A DNA stretch of 64,000 bases from the NCBI RefSeq assembly GCF_002269255.1, contig NZ_CP022823.1, forward strand, positions 1,612,001 through 1,676,000, given 5' to 3'. The notes under the pieces are model-generated. The model ran no database searches, was not told the DNA's origin, and worked only from the letters and a program-made list of their open reading frames with translations. Position numbers and translations under genes: made by a program. Positions 7,735-16,968 of the stretch are shown here, piece after piece. The stretch is from Klebsiella quasivariicola. GTDB lineage: Bacteria; Pseudomonadota; Gammaproteobacteria; Enterobacterales; Enterobacteriaceae. Positions within the stretch are counted from its first letter, which is position 1, and every line of letters begins with the position of its first letter.

Positions 7735-8421
7735 ATGCTGTATGGGTTTTCACAGGTTATTTTGCAGGGTGCGCTCGTCACTCTGGAGCTTGCGCTCAGC
7801 TCGGTCGTTCTCGCCGTTCTGATCGGGCTGGCAGGCGCTGGCGCAAAGCTATCGAGCAATCGTCCACTGGCGCTGGTGTTTGAAGGCTATACCACTCTGA
7901 TCCGCGGCGTGCCCGATCTGGTGCTAATGCTGCTGATTTTCTACGGTCTGCAAATTGCGCTTAACAGCGTCACCGACGCGCTGGGAATGGCGCAGTTTGA
8001 TATCGACCCGATGATCGCGGGGATTATTACCCTTGGCTTTATCTATGGCGCCTATTTTACGGAAACGTTCCGCGGCGCCTACCTTGCCGTACCAAAGGGA
8101 CATATCGAAGCGGCTACCGCCTTTGGCTTTAGCGGCGGGCAAACGTTCCGGCGTATTCTGTTCCCGGCGATGATGCGCTACGCCCTGCCGGGGATCGGCA
8201 ACAACTGGCAGGTTATCCTCAAGGCGACGGCGCTGGTCTCGCTGCTGGGGCTGGAAGATGTGGTCAAAGCCACGCAGCTGGCGGGGAAAAGCACCTGGCA
8301 GCCGTTCTACTTTGCTATCGTCTGCGGCCTGATTTATCTGGTGTTTACCACTCTTTCTAATGGCGTATTGCTGCTGCTCGAACGCCGCTATACCGTTGGC
8401 GTGAAGAGGGCTGACCTGTGA
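7735..8421 (+). CDS. hisQ: Histidine/lysine-arginine-ornithine ABC transporter permease HisQ
   Basis: Inner-membrane subunit that pairs with HisM. Start chosen at ATG 7735 (MLYGFSQVI), giving 228 residues as in the family; the in-frame ATG at 7714 overlaps the hairpin region and lacks a ribosome site, whereas AGGGTAGG precedes 7735. About five membrane segments and the cytoplasmic EAA loop (IEAATAFGFSGGQTFRRILFP) that docks with the ATPase are visible. It overlaps hisM by four bases. Confidence 0.93.
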   Translation: MLYGFSQVILQGALVTLELALSSVVLAVLIGLAGAGAKLSSNRPLALVFEGYTTLIRGVPDLVLMLLIFYGLQIALNSVTDALGMAQFDIDPMIAGIITLGFIYGAYFTETFRGAYLAVPKGHIEAATAFGFSGGQTFRRILFPAMMRYALPGIGNNWQVILKATALVSLLGLEDVVKATQLAGKSTWQPFYFAIVCGLIYLVFTTLSNGVLLLLERRYTVGVKRADL

Positions 8422-9134
8422 TTGAAATTATTCAGGAGTACTGGAAATCACTGCTGTGGACCGATGGTTATCGCTTTACCGGCGTGGCGATTACCTTATG
8501 GCTGCTGATCGCCTCGGTGGTGATGGGCGGCATCCTGGCGGTGTTTCTGGCAATCGGCCGCGTCTCGAGCAATAAGTTTATCCAGTTTCCCATCTGGCTG
8601 TTCACGTACATATTTCGCGGTACGCCGCTGTATGTGCAGCTGCTGGTTTTCTACTCCGGCATGTACACCCTGGAAATTGTTAAAGGGACGGAACTGCTAA
8701 ATGCCTTCTTCCGCAGTGGGCTTAACTGTACGGTGCTGGCGTTGACCCTCAACACCTGCGCCTATACCACCGAAATTTTCGCTGGCGCGATCCGCTCGGT
8801 TCCGGCAGGCGAAATTGAAGCGGCGCGGGCCTATGGCTTCTCTTCCGTCAAACTGTACCGTTGCATTATTCTGCCTTCCGCACTGCGTATTGCGCTGCCG
8901 GCCTACAGTAACGAAGTCATCCTGATGCTGCACTCCACTGCGCTGGCGTTTACCGCCACGGTGCCGGATCTGCTGAAAATCGCCCGCGATATCAACTCGG
9001 CGACCTATCAGCCCTTCACCGCCTTTGGCATCGCCGCAGTGCTCTATTTAATTATCTCGTATGTGCTGATTAGCTTGTTCCGTAAAGCGGAAAAGCGCTG
9101 GTTGCAGCATATCAAACCTTCTTCGACGCATTGA
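8418..9134 (+). CDS. hisM: Histidine/lysine-arginine-ornithine ABC transporter permease HisM
   Basis: Second membrane subunit of the basic amino acid importer, 238 residues, starting at GTG 8418 within the hisQ stop (GTGA overlap), so translation is coupled. Five predicted membrane segments and the EAA loop (IEAARAYGFSSVKLYRCIILP) are present. The heterodimer with HisQ binds two HisP ATPases. Confidence 0.93.
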   Translation: MIEIIQEYWKSLLWTDGYRFTGVAITLWLLIASVVMGGILAVFLAIGRVSSNKFIQFPIWLFTYIFRGTPLYVQLLVFYSGMYTLEIVKGTELLNAFFRSGLNCTVLALTLNTCAYTTEIFAGAIRSVPAGEIEAARAYGFSSVKLYRCIILPSALRIALPAYSNEVILMLHSTALAFTATVPDLLKIARDINSATYQPFTAFGIAAVLYLIISYVLISLFRKAEKRWLQHIKPSSTH

Positions 9135-9141
9135 GAACGCC

Positions 9142-9915
9142 ATGTCCGACAATAAATTAAACGTTATCGATCTGCATAAACGCTATGGGGAACATGAGGT
9201 GCTGAAGGGCGTTTCGCTGCAGGCGAAAGCCGGGGACGTTATCAGCATCATCGGCTCATCGGGCTCCGGAAAAAGTACTTTTTTGCGCTGCATTAACTTC
9301 CTGGAAAAACCGAGCGAAGGCACGATCGTCGTCAGCGGCCAGAATATTGGCCTGGTGCGGGATAAAGACGGCCAGCTAAAGGTGGCTGATAAGAACCAGT
9401 TGCGCCTGCTGCGCACCCGCCTGACCATGGTGTTCCAGCATTTCAATCTGTGGAGCCATATGACGGTGCTGGAGAACGTCATGGAGGCGCCGATTCAGGT
9501 GCTGGGCTTAAGCAAACAGGAAGCGCGCGAACGGGCGGTGAAATATCTGGCCAAGGTCGGGATTGACGAACGTCAGCAGGTGAAATACCCGGTGCATCTC
9601 TCTGGTGGCCAGCAGCAGCGTGTCTCGATTGCCCGCGCGCTGGCGATGGAGCCGGAAGTATTGCTGTTTGATGAACCGACTTCCGCGCTGGATCCCGAGC
9701 TGGTGGGCGAAGTGTTACGCATCATGCAGCAACTGGCCGAAGAGGGAAAAACCATGGTGGTGGTGACCCACGAAATGGGCTTTGCCCGCCACGTCTCTTC
9801 GCATGTCATTTTCCTGCATCAGGGGAAAATTGAAGAAGAAGGGCATCCGGATGCGTTGTTTGGCGCGCCAAAAAGCCCGCGTTTGCAGCAGTTTCTGAAA
9901 GGTTCGCTGAAATAA
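9142..9915 (+). CDS. hisP: ABC transporter ATP-binding protein HisP
   Basis: ATPase driving histidine and lysine/arginine/ornithine import. 257 residues with Walker A (GSSGSGKST, about residue 39), Q-loop (VFQHFNLW), signature LSGGQQQRVSIARAL, Walker B (LLFDEPTSALD) and the switch histidine (VVTHEMG). It begins seven bases after hisM and closes the operon; a hairpin follows the stop. Confidence 0.95.
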   Translation: MSDNKLNVIDLHKRYGEHEVLKGVSLQAKAGDVISIIGSSGSGKSTFLRCINFLEKPSEGTIVVSGQNIGLVRDKDGQLKVADKNQLRLLRTRLTMVFQHFNLWSHMTVLENVMEAPIQVLGLSKQEARERAVKYLAKVGIDERQQVKYPVHLSGGQQQRVSIARALAMEPEVLLFDEPTSALDPELVGEVLRIMQQLAEEGKTMVVVTHEMGFARHVSSHVIFLHQGKIEEEGHPDALFGAPKSPRLQQFLKGSLK

Positions 9916-9920
9916 ACGGT

Positions 9921-10448
9921 TCACCCGACGCCGGGAGGCGTCGGGTATACTTCCCGCTCCAGCCGATAGATCCAGTCATCGTAATCAACACCGTTCAGAT
10001 GATAGGCTTTCTCCAGCACCTGGGTGCGCACAAAGCCTTGCTTCTCCAGCAGCCGCGATGAGCCATGATTTTCACCCAGCACCCAGGCATTGATGGCCTG
10101 CACCCCCAGGGTGCTGAAACCATAATTGCAGATTGCCCGCAGCGCTTCGCTGGCGTAGCCTTTACCCTGAGCCTGCGGCAGCAGCGCATAGCCGACGTCG
10201 GCTTCGTGCGGGTTTTTAGGACTGATGCGAAGCCCGATATCACCCAGCGCGACGCCGCGTTTATCACGTAAAACAAACACGCCAGGATCGGCACAGCGAC
10301 TGACGAAGACGCTGCGCAGCGCCGCCTCGCTTAACACTTCCCCCATAAAACGCATCACCTGCGGATCCTGGCGCAGGCGCAGGAAAAACGGCCAGTCATC
10401 GGTAACAAAGCGGGTTAAGGTAAGGCGCGGTGTGGTTATTGTCGTCAT
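9921..10448 (-). CDS. GNAT-family N-acetyltransferase (RimJ/RimL-like)
   Basis: A 175-residue acetyltransferase of the RimJ/RimL type (Acetyltransf_3). The acetyl-CoA pyrophosphate loop is seen as QAQGKGYASEALRAI near residues 92-106, preceded by the beta strand VGYALLP and followed by INAWVLGENHGSSRLLEKQGF, the usual cofactor-side helix. The N-terminal TPRLTLTRFVTDD strand is also characteristic. It stands alone, convergent with hisP and upstream of yfcH in the position I recall as yfcI in E. coli. Whether the substrate is a protein N-terminus or a small molecule is not visible. Confidence 0.82.
   Translation of the reverse strand: MTTITTPRLTLTRFVTDDWPFFLRLRQDPQVMRFMGEVLSEAALRSVFVSRCADPGVFVLRDKRGVALGDIGLRISPKNPHEADVGYALLPQAQGKGYASEALRAICNYGFSTLGVQAINAWVLGENHGSSRLLEKQGFVRTQVLEKAYHLNGVDYDDWIYRLEREVYPTPPGVG
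9923..9946. terminator. Hairpin between convergent hisP and the acetyltransferase gene
   Basis: ACCCGACGCC (9923-9932) pairs with GGCGTCGGGT (9937-9946) around GGGA. It begins at the stop codon of the minus-strand gene and so lies within its last codons. No strong T tract on either side, so it may be a weak bidirectional terminator or REP-like element. Confidence 0.5.
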
Positions 10449-10629
10449 AAAGCAGTCAATACGTAGAAAGGAAGGCCCACCTTACCACTTTGCTTCGCCA
10501 GGTTACACCGGCGATGGACCCAGGTGTTTCAGGTGTCCCTGTACCCGCTGGTTGCCAGGGATAGTGCGACGCTGCAGCGCCAGGTGGAGGCTATCCGGGC
10601 GTTGAGCATGAGCCATCAGAGTGGGATCA

Positions 10630-10647
10630 GGGGAGCCAATGCTCCCC
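10630..10647. terminator. Hairpin downstream of yfcH
   Basis: GGGGAGC (10630-10636) pairs with GCTCCCC (10641-10647), 12 bases beyond the yfcH stop on the minus strand. The following minus-strand sequence (TGATCCC) lacks a T run, so termination would be weak. Confidence 0.4.
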
Positions 10648-10658
10648 CGTCTCAGCGA

Positions 10659-11552
10659 TTAACTCAGCACATCCTTAAGCGCTTCGTCGAGATCGTACCA
10701 GCGAAAAGCGAACCCGGCGGCTTCCAGCCGTTTAGGCAGCGCGCGCTGGCCGCCAAGCACCAGAACGGCGGATTCCCCCATCAGCAGGCGGATAGCGGCG
10801 GCGGGAACGCGGAAAATGGCCGGTCGATTAAGCGCGTGACCCAGCGCGTGGGCGAACTGTTCGTTATGTACCGGATAGGGCGAAACCATATTAAACGGGC
10901 CGCGCAGATCGTTATCCAGCAGCCACAAAATACCGTTAACCATATCGTCGATATGGATCCAGGCCAGATACTGTCTGCCACTGCCGATTGGCCCGCCGAG
11001 GCCAAGTTTAAAGGCCGGGGTCATTTTACCGAGAATACCGCCCCGCGGGGCCAATACCACACCGGTACGCAGCAGGCAGACGCGGGTGCGCTCGCTTTGC
11101 GCTTCGCAGGCAATTTGCTCCCAGCGGGCGCACAGCTTATGGGTAAATTCATTGTGCGGTGGTTCTTCTTCGGTGACCACCACCTCGCCAAGGTCGCCAT
11201 AATAGCCGGTGGCCGAGCCGCTGATCAGCACGGAAGGCGGGGTATCGCTGGCGCGGATCAGGCCTACCAGCCGCTGAGTGAGATCCCAGCGGCTATGGCA
11301 TAAGCGCTGTTTCTGTTCGGCCGTCCAGCGTTTATCGGCGATGGGTTCGCCTGCCAGATTAATGACGGCATCAATATCATTGAGGTGGTGATGGCCCTCG
11401 AAATCACGCCACAGCGTGACGCGCGGATCGAGGCGCGCGCGTGCGGTATCCGGATGACGCGTGGAGACCGTGACGCTATGCCCAAGTTCCAGCAACCGGG
11501 GAATCAGATGTCGGCCAATCAGGCCAGTGCCACCCGTAAGCAGGATCTTCAT
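10659..11552 (-). CDS. yfcH: SDR-family epimerase-like protein YfcH
   Basis: A 297-residue atypical short-chain dehydrogenase of the TIGR01777 group. The N-terminal MKILLTGGTGLIGRHL is the NAD(P)-binding glycine motif; VINLAGEPIADKRW is the group's conserved signature, and SGSATGYYGD carries the YxxxK-region equivalent. The C-terminal part holds the DUF1731-type extension (PKRLEAAGFAFRWYDLDEAL). It lies 18 bases from folX in the same direction and is probably co-transcribed with it. Substrate unknown. Confidence 0.9.
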   Translation of the reverse strand: MKILLTGGTGLIGRHLIPRLLELGHSVTVSTRHPDTARARLDPRVTLWRDFEGHHHLNDIDAVINLAGEPIADKRWTAEQKQRLCHSRWDLTQRLVGLIRASDTPPSVLISGSATGYYGDLGEVVVTEEEPPHNEFTHKLCARWEQIACEAQSERTRVCLLRTGVVLAPRGGILGKMTPAFKLGLGGPIGSGRQYLAWIHIDDMVNGILWLLDNDLRGPFNMVSPYPVHNEQFAHALGHALNRPAIFRVPAAAIRLLMGESAVLVLGGQRALPKRLEAAGFAFRWYDLDEALKDVLS

Positions 11553-11570
11553 ACCACCTCCCTGACATGA

Positions 11571-11933
11571 TTAGCGCCGCCAGCTCATGGTCATGGATAC
11601 CGAGTCGGCATAGCGCAGCGCGTGAAGTTTATCGATCTCCACTTCAGCATATGTGACCCAGTGATGTTCGCATGCGATATTCAGCACATCCTGAGTTAAT
11701 TTTTCCAGCAGTGAGAAACGGTTATTCTCCAGATGGCTGATGATGCGCTTGGTGATGGTGCGGTAGTTCAGCGCATCATTGATGTCTTCGCTATCGCGCG
11801 CCTTGTCGGCGGGGTAGTGAATCGCCACATTCACCACCACGTCCTGGCGGTTGGCGATCTCTTCCTCTTTAATACCAATAAAAGTACGCAGGCGCAGGTT
11901 CTTAATACGAATAATGGCGTCTGGTTGAGACAT
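11571..11933 (-). CDS. folX: Dihydroneopterin triphosphate 2'-epimerase FolX
   Basis: Epimerises 7,8-dihydroneopterin triphosphate to dihydromonapterin triphosphate, feeding the monapterin cofactor branch. The product begins at ATG 11933 (MSQPDAIIRIKNLRLRTFIG), with GGAGGA upstream; the frame is open further but that extension has no family support. 120 residues is the usual length. FolB/FolX tunnelling-fold features are IGIKEEE, ALNYRT and the C-terminal KLHALRYADSVSMT. Confidence 0.93.
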   Translation of the reverse strand: MSQPDAIIRIKNLRLRTFIGIKEEEIANRQDVVVNVAIHYPADKARDSEDINDALNYRTITKRIISHLENNRFSLLEKLTQDVLNIACEHHWVTYAEVEIDKLHALRYADSVSMTMSWRR

Positions 11934-11998
11934 TGCAGGCTTCCTCCGTGGTGTTAGTCCCGCAATCATACAACAAAGCGCGACGGGCGAGCAGGGGG

Positions 11999-12628
11999 TT
12001 AATAAGACTGTATTTTTTGCATCGCTGCAATGGTTGCCGGCCGTTGTCGAATCCGCTCATACCAGTTGTGCACCGCCGGATAATTCGCCAGATCGATACG
12101 CTGGCGGACATGGTTATTCACCCACGGCCAGGCGGCGATATCGGCAATGCTGTAATGTTCCCCGCCAAGCCACGGGCTGGTTCCCAGGCGGTGATTCAGT
12201 ACTCCGTACAGACGTTGGGTTTCCACCTGAAAGCGTTCAATAGCGTAGGGCACCGTTTGCGGCGCTGCGTGGGAAAAATGCTGATTTTGTCCCAGCATCG
12301 GTCCCAGCCCCCCCACCTGCCAGAACAACCACTGTAATGTGGCGTAGCGCGCCCGAAGCTCACCGCTCAGCAGCTTGCCGCTTTTTTCCGCCAGATAGAG
12401 CAGGATGGCGCCGGACTCGAAGACGCTCAACGGCGCGCCACCGTCAACTGGCATGTGGTCGACGATAGCCGGGATTTTGTTATTCGGCGATATCGCGAGA
12501 AACTGTGGATGGAACTGCTCTCCTTTGCTGATATCGACGCGGATCAGCCGATAGGCCAGCTGCGCCTCTTCGAGAAACAGGGTGATTTTGTGGCCGTTTG
12601 GGGTGGGTGTATAGTAGAGATCGATCAT
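11999..12628 (-). CDS. yfcG: Glutathione S-transferase-like disulfide-bond oxidoreductase YfcG
   Basis: A 209-residue GST-fold protein; the E. coli homologue is a Nu-class enzyme with glutathione-dependent disulfide reductase activity. Start at ATG 12628 (MIDLYYTPTPNGHKI); the longer open frame to 12799 crosses the divergent promoter region. The N-terminal thioredoxin-like domain shows NNKIPAIVD (glutathione-binding cis-Pro) and FESGAILLYLAEK; the helical domain has LQWLFWQVGGLGPMLGQ and the N-capping box YSIADIAAWPW. It diverges from yfcF across 184 bases. Confidence 0.92.
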   Translation of the reverse strand: MIDLYYTPTPNGHKITLFLEEAQLAYRLIRVDISKGEQFHPQFLAISPNNKIPAIVDHMPVDGGAPLSVFESGAILLYLAEKSGKLLSGELRARYATLQWLFWQVGGLGPMLGQNQHFSHAAPQTVPYAIERFQVETQRLYGVLNHRLGTSPWLGGEHYSIADIAAWPWVNNHVRQRIDLANYPAVHNWYERIRQRPATIAAMQKIQSY

Positions 12629-12812
12629 AATATTTCCCGCCGTCGTGGGTCGCAAACTGTTCGAGTATAGGTGAAGCTGCGCGACCCGGGAGAAAATCCG
12701 TGACAGCGCCTGCTTTCTGGTTATCGCCAACGGCTTACGCTGGAGAGCAGTGACATCCCCTGCCAGCCAGGCTATGTTGGCGTATTGCCTGTCTATCAAT
12801 CTTGAGGATGCT

Positions 12813-13457
12813 ATGAATCAGCCCGTGATTACCCTGTGGTCCGATGCGGATTTTTTCTCACCGTACGTGATGTCTGTCTATGTCGCGCTGCAGGAAAAAA
12901 GCCTGCCTTTTCGTCTTAAAACCGTTGATCTGAACCGCGGTGAACATCTGCAGGCCGGCTGGACGGGGTATACGGCCACGCGTCGTGTACCGCTACTGGA
13001 AGTAGACGATTTCACACTGAGCGAGTCCTCGGCGATAACCGAATATCTTGATGAGCGTTTCGCCCCGCCGGAATGGGAGCGACTTTATCCGCATGACCTG
13101 CAAAAACGAGCCCGTGCCCGGCAGATCCAGGCCTGGCTGCGCAGCGATCTGGTGCCCATCCGCGAAGAGCGGTCCACTGCGGTCGTGTTTGGTGGGGAGA
13201 AAATGCCGGTGCTCAGCAACGCAGGGAAGCAGTCGGCGGAAAAATTGTTTGCCACTGCCACCACGCTGCTGGCGCACGGCGGGCAAAATTTATTCGGTGA
13301 ATGGTCTATTGCCGATGCCGACCTGGCGCTGATGCTCAATCGACTGGTCCTCAATGGCGATGACGTACCGGAATCGCTGGCCGATTATGCGACTTTCCAG
13401 TGGCAGCGGGCTTCGATCCAGCGTTACGCCGCGCTTTCCGCCAAACGCGCAGGCTGA
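12813..13457 (+). CDS. yfcF: Glutathione S-transferase YfcF
   Basis: A 214-residue GST; the E. coli protein is associated with glutathione-dependent peroxidase activity. ATG 12813 (MNQPVITLWSDADFFSPYV) follows TTGAGGATG. The thioredoxin-like half carries TRRVPLLEVDDFTLSESSAITEYL with the cis-Pro/glutathione site; the helical half contains the capping motif WSIADADLALM. The in-frame start at 12750 would extend into the shared promoter region with yfcG and was rejected. Confidence 0.92.
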   Translation: MNQPVITLWSDADFFSPYVMSVYVALQEKSLPFRLKTVDLNRGEHLQAGWTGYTATRRVPLLEVDDFTLSESSAITEYLDERFAPPEWERLYPHDLQKRARARQIQAWLRSDLVPIREERSTAVVFGGEKMPVLSNAGKQSAEKLFATATTLLAHGGQNLFGEWSIADADLALMLNRLVLNGDDVPESLADYATFQWQRASIQRYAALSAKRAG

Positions 13458-13513
13458 TAACCCGTCGCGCTTCCGTTATCATAGTGGCATCGTAACCTGT
13501 GGAGATAAAATCT

Positions 13514-14065
13514 ATGAAGCTCATGTTTGCCTCCGATATTCATGGTTCGCTGCCCGCTACGGAACGCGTGCTTGAACGGTTCGCGCAAAGCGGGGCCAGG
13601 TGGCTCGTTGTTCTTGGGGATGTGCTCAATCACGGGCCGCGTAACGCGCTGCCGGAGGGGTATGCGCCGGCTGAGGTGGCTGAGCGGTTAAATAGCGTGG
13701 CGGAACGTATCATTGCCGTTCGTGGCAACTGTGACAGCGAAGTGGACCAGATGCTGCTTCGTTTTCCCATCACCACGCCCTGGCAGCAGGTGCTCAGCGA
13801 ACGCTACCGCCTGTTTCTGACTCACGGTCATCTGTATAGCCCCGAAAATTTGCCCCCACTTGCCGCTGGCGATGTGCTGGCTTACGGCCATACTCATATA
13901 CCGGTCGCAGAAAAACGCGGTGAGGTTTACCTCTTTAATCCTGGCTCAGTGAGTATCCCGAAAGGGGGTTATACCGCCAGCTATGGGCTGCTGGATGAGG
14001 GACGTCTGCAGGTTTTAGCACTCAATGATAATCAGGTTATTGCAGAGGTCGCAATTTACCCGTAA
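13514..14065 (+). CDS. yfcE: Metallophosphoesterase YfcE
   Basis: A 183-residue phosphodiesterase of the calcineurin-like YfcE/MJ0936 family; E. coli YfcE hydrolyses bis-pNPP-type substrates in a Mn-dependent way. All metal motifs are visible in order: DIHG (residues 8-11), GDVLNHG, GNCDSE, THGH and GHTHIP. ATG 13514 follows GGAG at 13501; the upstream ATG 13499 precedes that site and was not chosen. Confidence 0.93.
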   Translation: MKLMFASDIHGSLPATERVLERFAQSGARWLVVLGDVLNHGPRNALPEGYAPAEVAERLNSVAERIIAVRGNCDSEVDQMLLRFPITTPWQQVLSERYRLFLTHGHLYSPENLPPLAAGDVLAYGHTHIPVAEKRGEVYLFNPGSVSIPKGGYTASYGLLDEGRLQVLALNDNQVIAEVAIYP

Positions 14066-14122
14066 TTTAGCCTTCAATCATAAAGACGCGCCGCGAGAGC
14101 GCTTTTAAAGTAAGGTTTCCTG

Positions 14123-14674
14123 ATGGCGGAACAGAATCATTTGGCAAGCACAGAATGGGTCGATATTGTTAATGAAAACAATGAGGTGATAGCGCAGTCC
14201 AGCCGCGAACAGATGCGTGCGCAGTGCCTGCGTCACCGGGCGACCTATATCGTCGTTCACGACGGAATGGGGAAAATTCTGGTGCAGCGACGCACCGAGA
14301 CGAAAGACTTTCATCCGGGGATGCTGGATGCCACCGCCGGTGGTGTCGTTCAGGCTGATGAACAGTTACTGGAGTCGGCCCGTCGCGAGGCCGAAGAAGA
14401 GTTAGGCATCGCCGGGGTGCCGTTTGCCGATCACGGCCAGTTCTATTACGAAGATAAATTCTGCCGCGTCTGGGGAAGCCTGTTCAGCTGCGTCTCGCAC
14501 GGGCCGTTTGCCCTGCAGGAAGAAGAGGTGAGCGAGGTGTGCTGGTTAACGCCGGAAGAGATCACCGCCCGCTGCGATGAGTTCACGCCGGACTCCCTGA
14601 AAGCGCTGGCGCTGTGGATGACCCGCAATGCGGGTAACGAATATGATGAGGCAGAAGAGAGCGAGCGCGAGTAA
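14123..14674 (+). CDS. yfcD: Nudix hydrolase YfcD
   Basis: A 183-residue Nudix protein of the isopentenyl-diphosphate isomerase-like subgroup. The Nudix box matches fully: GGVVQADEQ...ARREAEEELGI (G-x5-E-x7-REUxEExGU, U hydrophobic). The N-terminal WVDIVNENNEVI and the RHRATYIVVHD strand are shared with YfcD and IDI-type proteins. It is acidic at the C-terminus (EAEESERE). It ends before a strong bidirectional terminator shared with pta. Its physiological substrate is unknown. Confidence 0.92.
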   Translation: MAEQNHLASTEWVDIVNENNEVIAQSSREQMRAQCLRHRATYIVVHDGMGKILVQRRTETKDFHPGMLDATAGGVVQADEQLLESARREAEEELGIAGVPFADHGQFYYEDKFCRVWGSLFSCVSHGPFALQEEEVSEVCWLTPEEITARCDEFTPDSLKALALWMTRNAGNEYDEAEESERE

Positions 14675-14715
14675 TCGCGCCATCACACGGCAGCCACAAC
14701 GGCTCGCCCGTGACG

Positions 14716-14747
14716 AAAAAAGGCAGCCTTTGGCTGCCTTTTGTTTT
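14716..14747. terminator. Bidirectional intrinsic terminator between yfcD and pta
   Basis: AAAAGGCAGCC (14718-14728), a three-base loop and GGCTGCCTTTT (14732-14742), then GTTTT on the + strand; the mirror A run provides the T tract on the minus strand. It serves the convergent yfcD and pta genes. Confidence 0.9.
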
Positions 14748-14761
14748 ATCTCAGCGGGAGA

Positions 14762-16909
14762 TTACTTCTGCTGCTGAGCAGACTGGATCGCGGTCAGAGC
14801 GATGGTGTAGACGATATCATCTACCAGCGCGCCACGAGACAGGTCGTTGACCGGCTTACGCATACCCTGCAGCATCGGCCCGATGGAGATCAGGTCGGCA
14901 GAACGCTGTACGGCTTTATAAGTGGTGTTACCGGTGTTCAGATCCGGGAAGATGAACACGGTCGCGCGGCCAGCTACCGGTGAGTTCGGCGCTTTGGACT
15001 TCGCTACGTCAGCCATCACCGCGGCGTCATACTGCAGCGGGCCGTCGATCATCAGGTCAGGACGTTTTTCCTGCGCCAGACGCGTTGCTTCACGAACTTT
15101 CTCGACATCGCTACCCGCGCCGGAGGTACCGGTGGAGTAGGAGAGCATCGCTACGCGCGGTTCAATACCGAAGGCAATCGCCGAGTCAGCGGACTGAATG
15201 GCGATTTCCGCCAGCTGTTCTGCGGTCGGATCCGGGTTGATCGCGCAGTCACCGTAAACGTATACCTGTTCCGGCAGCAGCATGAAGAACACGGAAGAGA
15301 CCAGCGAGCTGCCCGGAGCGGTTTTGATCAGCTGCAGCGGCGGACGAATGGTGTTGGCGGTGGTGTGAACCGCGCCGGACACCAGGCCGTCAACTTCATC
15401 CTGTTCCAGCATCAGGGTGCCGAGAACCACATTGTCTTCCAGCTGTTCGCGGGCGACCGCTTCGGTCATGCCTTTGTTCTTACGCAGTTCGACCAGGCGA
15501 CCCACATAGCTTTCACGCACTACTTCCGGATCGACGATTTCGATACCCGCGCCCAGCTCAACGCCCTGGGCTGCGGCAACGCGATTGATTTCATCCGGGT
15601 TACCCAGCAGGACGCAGGTCGCGATCCCGCGTTCGGCGCAGATTGCGGCCGCTTTCACGGTACGCGGTTCGTCGCCTTCCGGCAGAACGACGCGTTTGCC
15701 GGCTTTGCGCGCCAGCTCGGTCAGCTGGTAGCGGAAGGCTGGCGGGGAGAGACGACGGCTGCGCTCGGAGGTCGCGGTCAGCGATTCGATCCAGTCGGCG
15801 TTAATGTAGTTGGCTACATATTCCTGAACTTTCTCGATGCGCTCGTGATCGTCAACCGGTACTTCGAGGTTGAAGCTCTGCAGGCTCAGGGAGGTCTGCC
15901 AGGTGTTGGTGTTGACCATGAATACCGGCAGGCCGGTCGCGAAAGCACGTTCGCACAGCTTGCTGATACGCGCGTCCATTTCATAGCCGCCGGTCAGCAG
16001 GATGGCGCCGATTTCCACGCCGTTCATCGCGGCCAGGCAGGCTGCGACCAGTACGTCAGGACGGTCGGCGGAAGTGACCAGCAGCGAGCCTGCGCGGAAG
16101 TGCTCCAGCATGTGCGGGATGCTGCGTGCGCAGAAGGTCACAGATTTCACGCGGCGGGTGTTGATATCGCCTTCGTTGATGATGGTCGCATTCAGGTGAT
16201 GGGCCATGTCGATCGCACGGGTAGCGATCAGATCAAAGCTCCACGGTACCGCGCCCAGCACCGGCAGAGAACTGCCTTTCTGCAGCTGAGCCGGATCAAC
16301 CTTCACCACTTTCGCTTTCGAAGAGTCGTCGAAGATTTCCGACAGATCAGGACGGGTGCGGCCCTGATCGTCGACCGGCGCATTCAGTTTGTTGATGATA
16401 ACGCCAGTGATGCTGGTGTTTTTTGCGCCGCCAAAGCTGTTGCGGGTCAGTTCAATACGCTCGTTCAGCTGTTCTGGCGTATCGGTACCCTGAGACATCA
16501 CGAAGACGATCTCTGCGTTCAGCGTTTTAGCGATCTCAAAGTTCAGCGCCTGGGCGAACTGATGCTTACGGGTCGGTACCAGACCTTCCACCAGAACCAC
16601 TTCCGCGTCCTGAGTGTTCGCATGGTAGTTGGCGATGATCTCTTCCATCAGCACATCTTTCTGATTGCTGGAGAGCAGAGATTCCACGTGGCTCATCTTC
16701 AGCGGTTCAGCCGCGGTGGTGGTGGAGGAGCTGGCGCGAACGATGGTGGTCGTCTGGTCCGGGGCATCGCCACCGGAGCGCGGCTGGGCGATAGGTTTAA
16801 AGACGCTCAGACGAACGCCTTTGCGTTCCATAGCGCGGATCACACCGAGGCTGACGCTGGTCAGGCCTACGCTGGTACCGGTAGGAATTAACATGATAGT
16901 ACGGGACAC
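14762..16909 (-). CDS. pta: Phosphate acetyltransferase Pta
   Basis: Interconverts acetyl-CoA and acetyl phosphate in the acetate pathway. The 715-residue protein starts at GTG 16909 (VSRTIMLIPTGTSVGLTS), with GAGGATAT upstream on the minus strand. It has the long enterobacterial architecture: N-terminal P-loop-like AAA domain, a central DRTGG regulatory domain, and the catalytic PTA/PTB domain from about residue 390 (KRVVLPEGDEPRTVKAA, LVSGAVHTTANTIRPPLQL, GTSGAGSDVEKVREA, GPLQYDAA). It is downstream of ackA in one operon, separated by 199 bases containing a palindromic repeat. Confidence 0.96.
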   Translation of the reverse strand: MSRTIMLIPTGTSVGLTSVSLGVIRAMERKGVRLSVFKPIAQPRSGGDAPDQTTTIVRASSSTTTAAEPLKMSHVESLLSSNQKDVLMEEIIANYHANTQDAEVVLVEGLVPTRKHQFAQALNFEIAKTLNAEIVFVMSQGTDTPEQLNERIELTRNSFGGAKNTSITGVIINKLNAPVDDQGRTRPDLSEIFDDSSKAKVVKVDPAQLQKGSSLPVLGAVPWSFDLIATRAIDMAHHLNATIINEGDINTRRVKSVTFCARSIPHMLEHFRAGSLLVTSADRPDVLVAACLAAMNGVEIGAILLTGGYEMDARISKLCERAFATGLPVFMVNTNTWQTSLSLQSFNLEVPVDDHERIEKVQEYVANYINADWIESLTATSERSRRLSPPAFRYQLTELARKAGKRVVLPEGDEPRTVKAAAICAERGIATCVLLGNPDEINRVAAAQGVELGAGIEIVDPEVVRESYVGRLVELRKNKGMTEAVAREQLEDNVVLGTLMLEQDEVDGLVSGAVHTTANTIRPPLQLIKTAPGSSLVSSVFFMLLPEQVYVYGDCAINPDPTAEQLAEIAIQSADSAIAFGIEPRVAMLSYSTGTSGAGSDVEKVREATRLAQEKRPDLMIDGPLQYDAAVMADVAKSKAPNSPVAGRATVFIFPDLNTGNTTYKAVQRSADLISIGPMLQGMRKPVNDLSRGALVDDIVYTIALTAIQSAQQQK

Positions 16910-16968
16910 GGTATATCCTCTTTCGTTACCGCCAGTATCAGGCGGGATACAAAACAGCACCACCAGCT

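Noticed and set aside
10520..10660. Short frame upstream of the yfcH end reading VSLYPLVARDSATLQRQVEAI
   Set aside because: Faintly reminiscent of thiamine-binding YkoF-like proteins, but too short, without a start site and not continued in frame; possibly a gene remnant but unsupported.
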